64,000 bases of DNA. Origin: Diplosphaera chodatii. Its lineage: Eukaryota; Chlorophyta; Trebouxiophyceae; Prasiolales; Stichococcaceae. The notes under the pieces were generated by a model, which was not told the origin of the DNA, made no database searches, and saw only the letters and a list, made by a program, of their open reading frames with translations. Of the stretch, positions 32,501 to 48,312 are shown one piece after another. The translations under genes and the position numbers were made by a program. How positions within the stretch are numbered: position 1 is the first letter of the stretch; every line of letters starts with the position of its first letter. Location: NCBI GenBank assembly GCA_032358165.1, contig JAALGY010000019.1, forward strand, positions 1,364,001 to 1,428,000, given 5' to 3'.

Positions 32501-34240
32501 CATCAACAGCAGGATGCAACACTGGCAGAAGGTCCTGTAGGCATGTCAGATTGCGGGGAGATCCTGACGTTGCTCTGGGCTGCAGGATCCTGCGGGCGTT
32601 CCCAGTGCAGGAGCTGCCGGGGGAGGGCGGCTCCATCGACGTGGAGATGGACCCGGTGGACGAGGCGGCGGTGCGCGCCGCCATCCAGGAGCAGCACGGC
32701 ATGCGGTGCGTGGCCGTGCTGCGGCGCCGGTTCTGACCCGACGCGTTCAAGGAGTCCTGTAGGATCACGCTCGCCCTCGTGCTGGCGTTAGCTGTGTGAT
32801 TGCACTGCTGAGCAGTGAAGCACCTTGCAGCGGCATACTCCCACTATTGCTGGCAAGCTGTCAATTCGAAACTGACAACTTTCCTCGTGTCCAGGTGTAT
32901 CGGCTGGTACCACTCGCACCCGAGCTTCGCCGCCATGCCATCGGTGATCGACATAGCCAACCAGGCCCGCCAGCAGATTGCTCACAGGTGTGCCTGCGGT
33001 GCCCACCTGAGAACATGACGCCTGCCCATAAGGGTGCTAGCTTTCTGCAGATTACCTACATTTTCACCTCACCATGGCATGCGCTGTCCGCTTCTTTCAC
33101 CCTATTAATCATTTGTGCATGCGTTCCTGCCGTGCAGAGACGAAGACGACGGTGGAGCAGAGCCGTATGTAGCGGCCATCATGTCGCCCTACGGTCGGCA
33201 GTCCACGTCGCCGCAGTCCGTGCTGACCTGGTTCCGCGTGGAGCACCCGCTGGGCCGCCTGCCCTCAGGTACAGGCTTATGCTGCTAGGAAAGAGTATAC
33301 ATCTGCGTGCTTGCGCTTTGCGTGCGTGCTGGGCACATCTGCCAGCAGCTTGGGCGATGTGCATGCATGAGAAGGACCTGTGCGCACGTCCTCCTGTCCC
33401 CGCTGCCAAGGATGCCTCTGCGGATTCTGTGCCAACATGGCATGGGTGATGTGCAGTGGCGGACCCGCTGGCGGTGGGCTGCAAGCCGGTGCGGGTGGTG
33501 GTGGGTGTGGACGAGGAGGGCGCAGAGGATGCGCACGCCCGCGCGCTGCCGGCGGCCGAGCTGCCCGCCCTCGCACAGCGCTACGCTGCAAAGGTGGAGC
33601 AGTTGCATGCACTAAACACCATGTTCTCGAGGTATCTGCAGGACCTGCTGCCGGCCACAGGCCAGCCGCCATGCAGGAGACTTCTCGCAGCATCAAAATC
33701 ACTGGTCAGTAATGGCCTTCTCATACCAGCAGGCCTCGCGGACGGAGCTGCGGGCGGAGTGGCGCGAGGGGCTGTCGTGCGCTGACAAGCTGCGCGCCAG
33801 CCTGGCGGCCCGGCTGCCGGCGGCGTGGCCCGAGGCCGAAGCCCGTGCCTGGGCGCAGGCCGCTGCAGACACGGCGCTTGCTGCCTGGAGCGGCGGCGCC
33901 ACACAGCAGGTGCTGCAAGGCTGCCCAACTTTATTAAAGACCAACGTCTGTCACCTGATGGTTGCTAGTCTGCCCATCTTTGGCTTATGGGTGCATCTTG
34001 CATACCCCTTGCTCACCGGTGATCCGCTCGAGCCCTGGAAGGTGGAAGGTGCAGGGTGCTTGGCAGATGAGGTGCAGCAGCTGACACGGTGTTAGCATGC
34101 TGCAGGGCGACCACCCTGTGCAAGCTGCTGACACCACTGCAGCAGCAATGCCAGACGGAAGCGGGCAGCAGCAGAATGGTGTTGGCACTGTGCCCGGGGC
34201 ACTGGTAACACACCTGTTGCCCAGCAGCACAGCCACATGA
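29562..34240 (+). CDS. MPND: MPND-like protein: RAMA domain plus MPN+ (JAMM) domain
   Basis: Related to animal MPND, a nuclear protein that reads N6-methyladenine in DNA. Exons: 29562-29595, 29726-29850, 30003-30122, 30312-30338 (27 bases), 30367-30478, 30627-30744, 30935-31078, 31209-31381, 31563-31714, 31874-32104, 32295-32473, 32586-32705, 32895-32987, 33138-33268, 33457-33593, 33733-33909 and 34106-34240; 735 aa. The N-terminus is acidic. A RAMA domain (about residues 95-190) reads SDVLETLIEEGLLWPGEDVL, LTPDGKI, ESPSAFSIFLKRLVNPDRKA and DDGWKTVKFGGK. An acidic/Pro/Gln linker follows. The MPN+ domain (about 425-600) has ALLAMDFHAHLSDHEVIGML and CIGWYHSHPSFAAMPSVID. The JAMM zinc ligands (Glu; HxH; S-x-x-D) are all present, so isopeptidase activity is possible. 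The start exon, the E15/E16 junction and the last exon are inferred from phase and could differ. Confidence 0.88.
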
Positions 34241-34614
34241 TGTCTTGCTCAAAGTGACCCCAGTGCATCGTACAGCTGTTTTGCCAAGGTATGCAGAGTG
34301 TTTGTCCACTGAGGCTATGTGACAGACAGAACAGGCATCGGCACACCAACCACCTATCTGGAAGTGTCGACACTGTTTGTAGCACTGGTCGACCATTTGT
34401 GCCGGTCCAGACTATTACATACGACCATGAATAGCGGTCAGCACACAGGCAGTTTATGGCTGTACTGACGGACCATGTGCTGCAAGGGACAATTGCAATG
34501 CTACAATTGGCTTATCATGTCTACTCCCCTCACTCCCCTCGCACGCTCATGCCACTCAAGCCGCTGACTGATTGCAATCACCGCTGCCATGGCAGCACAG
34601 CTGCATGTACGGCG
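34241..34614. other. Intergenic region, converging 3' UTRs
   Basis: MPND-like (+) and ALDH (-) end towards each other. A minus-strand TGTAA lies at 34415-34419. Nothing else recognised. Confidence 0.5.
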
Positions 34615-38478
<3,864 letters not shown>

Positions 38479-38918
38479 TGATGCACATCAGTTCATGCGG
38501 CCGAGGGAGCGAGTGAGATGGACGTGTCGCTATGATATGTAACGCATGGGGCTGTGCATCGACATATGGGCGACTGCGCAGCATGGCAGGGATCCATAGG
38601 ACCACAGCCCGGCAGGAGCCGAATGGAGTAGATGCTTGAAAGGGGCGGCACTGGACACAAGGACTGGGAAAGGCAGCAGAAAGATACTGAGCCAAGTCCA
38701 GTCAAGTCCCATCATATCTGTCCATATGGCTGTAGTACCAAGTTGTGCTTGGCAACATTTCGAGTGGAATTGGAGTCAACGATGTGCACAAGAGTGCAAG
38801 GTGCAGCGAATGGCAAAACTGAAGGCATTGGCAACCCCTACCCGGCTCCTTTCAGCATGCGCACCACTCATCAGACAGTGGATGCGCTGCTATCACTCAG
38901 CTGGCTGATATTCGTCTG
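38479..38918. other. Intergenic region between ALDH start and CMC1 3' end
   Basis: Both genes are on the minus strand, so this holds the ALDH promoter and the CMC1 3' UTR. No exon or repeat seen. Confidence 0.5.
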
Positions 38919-39435
38919 CTATAATCCCTCTAGAAGTGCATCCCAGTCTGGCCGCTCGGGCCGCCCTGCAGCTGCATACCGCCGGAACAGCTCCTGTTGG
39001 ATGTCCCTCCGCGTGCTGCAAAGTGTCATGCATGTTCGTATCAGCATCACGGAAAAGTGACCAGGATCTTGCCATGATTTTGCAGTCATGCAAGCCATGA
39101 GCTCATCGTCACGCTCAGTTCATCATGTACCCAACGCATGTTGTCTGCACCTTTGCTTCAAGCAGTTATTGAGGTCATTCAGTGCCGGCTTGCATGCCCA
39201 CACCATCGAAAAGGACCGCCCCTTGCAGCACTCGGCATACGCCGTCGACACCTCGCCGCACTTCTTCTTCAGTGCGTACTGCTTGAGCTTGTAGAGGCAA
39301 GCTGCGGCGCAGGCACTATGCATGGTTAGCAGCTGTGCAGGTCCAAAGGTGCATGCAGGGTACTGCAGTTGGATGTTCAGCTGCGTGAAGACCTTCTTCG
39401 GCCTTCTTGGTGATGTGCACACTTGCGTCTGTCAT
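38919..39435 (-). CDS. CMC1: CMC1-type COX assembly protein (twin CX9C)
   Basis: Small intermembrane-space protein of the CMC1 family, involved in copper delivery and cytochrome c oxidase assembly and imported by the MIA40 disulfide relay. Three exons (39393-39435, 39151-39301, 38919-39015) join in phase to 96 aa. The core holds a twin CX9C hairpin: C-GEVSTAYAE-C and C-KPALNDLNN-C, with KGRSFSMVWAC between them as in plant CMC1 relatives. The N-terminus MTDASVHITKKAEE has no cleavable presequence, as expected for a MIA substrate. The tail FRRYAAAGRPERPDWDALLE is polar. It is transcribed divergently from the SRP54 M-domain gene. The family call is strong; paralogue identity is less certain. 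Confidence 0.87.
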
Positions 39436-39879
39436 CCGACCGGCATCCGTCTGGCAATGCTGCAGATGGCCGTGCGGCGAGGCGCCAGGCAGTTGGCAAT
39501 GTGTTAGAAGGGCGATGCAGCAGCTCTGCAGCAGTCCTATGCTGGAGGTGAACCTGCGAGCACCTGCTGCAAAATGAACGGGAACGCCGAAGTGGCCCGC
39601 CCAATGTGGTGCTGAAGAGCTGGAACGTACCATGTGCGCACCCTGGAGCATGTGCATGGTCAAGTCACACCGATGTGTGTTCCCATCCATGGCCACATCA
39701 CATTTGCAAGCGTTGCTACGGAAACGTGCACCAAAATTGCAAGTTCGTGCTGATTTGCACTCATGTGCAGGCCAAGCTAACAACACCTGCACCACCCGAA
39801 TACTGCAATCCCCACCCTAGTCTGGCAATCGCTGTGCCATTGCATTGATCAGGGATTCGACAGGGTTGTGCATCAGTCA
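39436..39879. promoter_or_regulatory. Bidirectional intergenic region, CMC1 and SRP54-M genes
   Basis: The 444 bases between the two ATGs presumably carry both promoters. I see no TATA box. Both flanking products look mitochondrial. Confidence 0.4.
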
Positions 39880-41632
39880 ATGCTGAGGCTTCTTGTTGCG
39901 CAGAGATGCTTGCAGCATAGGGCGTCAGCATGCAGCAACAGCAGGCTCTTGGGTGTGGGTGCCGTGCATGATCTGCGTGCCACAACTTATGCGTCAGGTG
40001 ACGAAGATCCACCGTTCCACACTTCGTTCAGTGTCAGTGAGTATCTATCACCAGTCTGCTGACGGCTGCACATTGACAGGATGTTGCAAAGCGCCAGATG
40101 TGCTAGCTGATAGCCTGAAGCTGTCGTGGCACAGAGTCTCAGGGCGGAAAGCCAAAGGGCTGGGTACCGGAATGGCTGCGGCAGCGGCTGCCAGAGGCAG
40201 TGGGCGGCACCCCTGCGGCAGAGGAGACCGAGGAGCTCACCCTAGACAGTGAGTTGCTGTGCTGTTGCCGTTGACCAGCATCGGCACAATGCATGCAGAG
40301 GCATCTCATGGTTGGCATGTGAGCCACTCAGCAGTTGTGATGGCACATCCCTTGTCATCACCTCTTCTTTGCATTTGCATGCGAAAGCAACGATCAGCAT
40401 TCAGCGCTGAACTCATGATGCCGCAGAGTTTGCCAGCACACTGCGGCAGGCGCGGCGCTTGGGGAGCGTGACCAGCTATCTGCCTGGTGCCGGCAAGCTC
40501 AGCAACACAGTGCAGAGCGCCAATCTGTATCAGTATGAGCAGATCATCGGGTGACCACAGCAAGTCAGTCTCGTTTGTCCTGGCAAAACAGGCCTGCAAT
40601 GTGCTGGTCTGCCGATGCCAAGTGCCTGCCATGACAGACGCAACGGCAGCTGAAGGGTGCACACTTGGTCCTAGGGTGATGTCGGCCGAGGACAAGGCAG
40701 ACCCACTTCGGATGGGAGCGTCAGGACGGCAGCGTGTGGCTCAAGCCAGCGGCTGCAGCGTTGCTCAGGTTGCTTAGACGTTATGAATACCAACTTCAGC
40801 CTCCTGGTTCGGTGCGCATGATCTCATACCTTGGAACAGCGCCCGTCTGCTGGCCGCCAGGAGATCTGCAGGTGTGAGCTTGTCCTTTATGTGCTGCCGA
40901 CAGGTGGACGACTGCCTGGCCAAGTGGCAGTGGATGCGGACGATGCTGACGCGCGTGCAGGAGGCAAAGCGCCAGGGCAAGCCGCTGCCAAAGAGCATCG
41001 ACGACATGGAGCGCACCGTTGGCGGTGCGCCTGCTGCGGATGCTGCTGCCTTGTGCAAAAACCTTGTCATGCAGCGATGATCTGTCTTGCTTTGGCCATG
41101 GTGTGCAATGCTGTTGCGTCAGCAGATGGCGAGTCCCTTCCGTGAGTGAGCACAGTCCTTGCTGTCCAGAGCAGCTGTTACAGCCAGAGCTCAGTCATCA
41201 GTGCTCTGTCCCCTTGCCTGAAGCTCTTCCTTCACCACGTTTGCAGGCACATGGCGCAACTTCAAGCAGCAGCAGGCCCCTGAGCGACCACAGATCCTGC
41301 AGCCGGACGGCAGGACGCCGCACCGAGTGGCGCCCAGCAGCGGTGCGTGCAGGACATGGACGCTGATTGCACATATCGCTGCCCAGAGGCAGCGTCATGC
41401 ATGCATGCAATGCGCACAGGTCCGGCTGCAGGCAATGGTGTCCAGCCCATCCCGGTCGCATGCTGTGAATTGTCGATGTGGTTGCAATGCAGAGCATGTC
41501 GTGCCTGTGCACGCCGTTAGTGCCAAAGGGACGCCTTGCCCGCTGGCGGGGCGGCCTGCAAGCCGCAACACCAAGTGCCCGCTGACCCGCAAGGCCTACA
41601 AGGCATGCTGCGGGCGAGAGGCCCTCCGGTGA
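39880..41632 (+). CDS. Stand-alone SRP54 M-domain-like protein with mitochondrial-type leader
   Basis: Seven exons in phase (39880-40036, 40135-40248, 40427-40550, 40675-40768, 40904-41024, 41247-41342, 41493-41632) give 281 aa. Residues 1-35 (MLRLLVAQRCLQHRASAC onward) are Arg-rich without acids, like a mitochondrial presequence. After a linker (PKGWVPEWLRQRLPEA) comes a region like the SRP54/Ffh M domain: LTLDKFASTLRQARRLGSV (the LTLxDFxxQL...MGS start), SYLPGAGKL, QYEQIIGVMSAEDKADPL, then RQRVAQASGCSVAQVDDCL, matching the RRxRIAxGSGxSVxxVNxLL motif. No NG GTPase domain is encoded. The C-terminus has KGTPCPLAGRP and NTKCPLTRKAYKACCG, resembling a degenerate SEC-C zinc motif. M-domain homology is convincing; the targeting and SEC-C calls are inference, and its ligand (RNA or signal peptide) is unknown. 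Confidence 0.78.
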
Positions 41633-42223
41633 TGCTGGCAGAGCTGCACCCCGTAGCTCGACCTTGATGATAGAACTAAGTGCTGACGCAGCGGTCGGGT
41701 ACTTGTGATGATCTGCATCAGAGTTTGACAATGCTGCCGGGTTTTGCGCCTATAGACGCAAATTGAAGCACATACCTCGACAGGTAACCCAGGCATGTAG
41801 TGATGAACACGCACGCTTCCAGTCAGTAGGCGCAAAGGGATCAACTGATGAGAACAGGTGATAAGCAAAGCGAAGCCTCCTGATGCGGCATGTCGGCCTG
41901 TATGCTTGGCTGGCCCAATTTTGATGGTCACGTGCCCACCAAGTCGTCACTCGAAGCTGGCACGTGTTTAGTCTGTATTACGACAACTTCAGGAGCAGGA
42001 AGCATCGCGGCGCCCGCAGGATGATCTATATAAGTGGTTGCAAACTCTTTTCTCGCAATCCATTTTCCAAGTCAGCCTAGCTCGTCATACTCATCAGCCA
42101 CTGAGTCACTGTGCTGGTAGCCAGTCAGTCCGTGGCGGCCCGCTCACTGCCTCGACTTGCAAGTTGCCATTTTCAGCATCACCCACAAGAATATCGTCTC
42201 GTGCAGCTGTTTGCGTGGGTGCA
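41633..42223. other. Intergenic region upstream of the Old Yellow Enzyme gene
   Basis: Contains the 3' UTR of the SRP54-M gene and the promoter of the next gene, with a TATA box at 42027-42034. No other feature recognised. Confidence 0.5.
42027..42034 (+). promoter_or_regulatory. TATA box of the Old Yellow Enzyme gene
   Basis: TATATAAG lies about 190 bases upstream of the inferred start codon in a GC-rich setting. Position and sequence fit a core promoter. Confidence 0.45.
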
Positions 42224-45260
<3,037 letters not shown>

Positions 45261-45871
45261 CGGAGTTCTCAGCCAGTGTTTTGACCATACCACAATCAGG
45301 CGCCAAGCACGCAGGGAATGCTGCATACTGTAGTCACGTGATGCACTTGTAGGATTCTTGCGCATTCGAACGATTGTCTCGTGACAATTTATTACTGGGG
45401 ACATAGGCGATTGAATAGCCCTGCCCGCAGTACACTATGGGTACACAGGTGTACCATTCTGGTGTCTACGCCACATTGGCGGCAATTGTGCATATTGATT
45501 TGGTGTTGGTGACTCTCGCTGCTGTGGCTCAGAGTTTGGGTGTGTGACGGCTAAAGGGATGCATGAATCGATGCTTTATGAATTGGAAACCAAGGTTACA
45601 CAAACTGGAATACTGTGCTGCACCGTGCTCGACACTGGGTCTCGCACAAGCCGTACAGAAGATGGGGCCCCAAAGTGCAACCCAACCGACGACTGGAAAA
45701 CATGGCATACACACGCCTGATCCCTAATAACCTGAGATGCTGATGAGCATGGTTCTCGGATCCGATAAGGCTGGAAAACCTCATCTCCACATCGTGGCGC
45801 TGCAGCCCTCATTGCACGTCCTGCCACATGATGCCACGCCCAGCTCATACATGCTGGGTGGGAGCAGCCTC
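45261..45871. other. Intergenic region, converging 3' UTRs
   Basis: The Old Yellow Enzyme gene (+) and the 282-aa gene (-) end here. The sequence is relatively AT-rich; no exon, repeat or RNA gene seen. Confidence 0.55.
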
Positions 45872-47472
45872 TCAATGGCTGAGGCGAGCATACTGCAGCA
45901 GCGAACCACGCAAGTCACTGCCAGCTGCAGCACTGGCAGCCAACTCCAGAGTGCGCTTGATGACAGTGCTCCTGTCGCCAGACATGCTGCCTGCGGGGCT
46001 GCTGCTGCCACTGTCCTCCTGAACGCATGTGTGTGCCCAGTCACGCAGCGCCGTCATCAGCTGGCGTGCACTGTGCTGCCGGTGGCGCTGCTGCTGCTTG
46101 CTGACGCCTCCAGCCTGCAAAACGACAACAAAACCCTTCAGCACTGCCGTGTGGCACATGTGGGTTTGCAGTGCAGTTGCACAGAGGCCATTACAATACA
46201 GCATGGTCAGACACCCTCTGCCTGTCAAAGGCCTCCAATATACGACGCGAAAGCGGACCTTAATACTGGTGGTCGAACCAGACGCTGGAAGCAGAGCGTA
46301 GCGCGCAAGTGGGCTGTGCGCCTTGCGTGGGTCGCGCGGTGTCTGCACCGAATCGGTGGCCTTGCGCGCTGGCGCTGTGGTGTGGCTGCCACCTGCCACC
46401 ACCCAACGCATGAGCATTGACACCTACGAACCTCAGATGAGACATGCAAACAGTGCGGCGTGGGAAGGGTCGCCAGCTCACACAGCCTTGACCTTGTCAA
46501 CGGCACAAGCTCTCTGCAGTCAGGTGAAGCGACGGCCAATACATGCGCATTGCGCACCTGGGACGGCGGGCAGCTGTGCTTGGAAGGCCGGCGCTGCGGC
46601 AAAGGAAGGCGCCTCCTGTGCTGCGACTGGCGCCAGCAGGCTGCCATCCGTCGGCAAGTTCAGCTCCTGGCCCACCGCCAGCAACGCCTGAACCGTGCAG
46701 GTGCACTCAAGGGTCATGGTCACGTCTATTCGCGAGTGGTAGCCGCTGCACATTGCACCGGCGAAACAATCAACCTGACTGGGCCCCTGACAACATATTG
46801 ATGTCTGCTACTTCACACTTTGATGGCATTCTTTCCACCTGGCTGTTGAGGAAGGGCAGCGCGGCAAAGGGCGGCCGGAGGGGGTCCAGCAGCCCAAACC
46901 CCCGAGACGGAGTTATGGCCTCAGCTGCGAGGCCCCCCAGCGCACGTTGACCACGCCACTGCTGGTTGGCGGCGCTGCCGGCGGCGCCGCTGGTGTTGAG
47001 CTCCTTGGTGGCTGCGAGCTTGCCCTTGCCACCTGTTGGCCAGGTGAGGAGAGATGGCGTCGCATGTCTGTCCAGCGTAGTGCGACCAATCTACCTTTCT
47101 ACTTCAACCAGCAGCACTGCCGCCCCTGAACAGCGTCTGGATAGAGATAATGTACCGTCGGCATGTGATGGCGTTTGAATAGCGTTCAAAGCGCAACATG
47201 TCTGCATTCGCACTACGCGCTGGAGATGTTCCCCTGCGGTCTTTTGCCACGAAATATTGCAAGACCGCAGTGTGCTTGCGTTTGTGGTGACATCAACGAG
47301 CATCTACACTGCGGATCTGTCCACCTCGAAAGGCCGCTTTTGACGCATGTCGCCTGCAGTGCCGGATCGCAAGCTGGCTGATCTGCGACAGCGACGCCAG
47401 CAGCTTCGCCCGGGCTCCAGACGTCCAGTCAACGATGGCTGGATACATGTGGTGGGGTGCCGCCATGGCCAT
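45872..47472 (-). CDS. Unknown protein, 282 aa
   Basis: Not recognised. Five exons (47325-47472, 46839-47032, 46558-46687, 46259-46392, 45872-46114) join with perfect phase and an ATG in an excellent context (GCCGCCATGG). The N-terminal 50 residues look folded (MYPAIVDWTSGARAKLLASL, SQLAIRHCRRHASKAA). The middle is Ala/Pro/Gly-rich with a conserved-looking LLAVGQELNLPTDGSLL. Then comes RDPRKAHSPLARYALLPASG, and the C-terminus is helical (QLMTALRDWAHTCVQ, TVIKRTLELAASAAAG, LRGSLLQYARLSH*). There is no signal peptide or membrane span. Helical short-motif proteins of this kind are often complex subunits, but I will not name one. Confidence 0.6.
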
Positions 47473-48312
47473 GGCGGCGCCCGGCGCGGGTCAAAGGTTG
47501 CAGCTCTTGGTATCTGGCAGGACACTGCGGGATGACGGTGCACGGCGGCAGCCCGGACCTGGCCAGCCACAACACTCTGCTGTGGCTGGCCAGCAGTGCG
47601 TCACAGCGGGCTTCCCGCGAGCCTAGGCGGGCAGCGCGTTGTGAGGGCTTGGTAAGATGGTAACCTCGGCCGGGCATTCTGCATGACATGAATTAGCGGG
47701 TTTAGACCTGGCCCCCCATCTTGACCTGATTTAGGAGCCCCGGCTAGACTGGCGAGGTGAGTGGAGGTGGGTGACTGCCACTGGTGGTGGGTGGCTTTGG
47801 CAGGCGAGTAGGGAAACGGAGGGAGCCGACTGTCCTGCTTGGTGCGAGAGTTGACAAGAGGCCTGATTCAGGTCTAACTTGATCGGTGGAAGTATGTGCT
47901 GCTGTAATGTTACAGCAAGGCTCAGAGCTAAGACGCAATCAAATTGTATCGCTAGCCAAGAGTGGTGTGACAGCGACACGCCAAACAGCAGTTACATCAG
48001 CAGGTGATCATGCTAGGTACAGAAGTGGACCTGGTTTGTATCGCTAGCCAAGAGTGGTGTGACAGCGACACGCCAAACAGCAGTTACATCAGCAGGTGAT
48101 CATGCTAGGTACAGAAGTGGACCTGCGAAACCAGGCACAACCAGCAATGCCTTGATGCACACCACTGCAGTCGGCCTCTGCAGTCATAGTGCTTACTGCG
48201 GGCTGCCCGAGCAAGACTGGTGTGAGTGGCGCGCACAACCACCGGTCCACTGCTGCGGAATCAAGCCGCGTCATAGCTGGTAGCATCCTCCGAAATCATC
48301 TAGTGCTCAGCC
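47473..48312. other. Intergenic region with tandem duplication
   Basis: Lies upstream of the 282-aa gene (-) and downstream of PP2C (-). It carries the 92-bp duplication at 47944-48125 and a G-rich patch at about 47755-47805. No coding exon recognised. Confidence 0.5.
47944..48125. repeat. 92-bp direct tandem duplication
   Basis: The sequence starting TTGTATCGCTAGCCAAGAGT at 47944 recurs at 48036. About 90 bases match exactly (47944-48033 and 48036-48125), ending with AGAAGTGGACCTG in both copies. Exact identity points to a recent local duplication or an assembly artefact. Confidence 0.9.

Noticed and set aside
47755..47805. G-rich stretch with GGTGGG repeats as a regulatory quadruplex
   Set aside because: G runs are mostly two or three long and irregular; not distinctive in a GC-rich genome.
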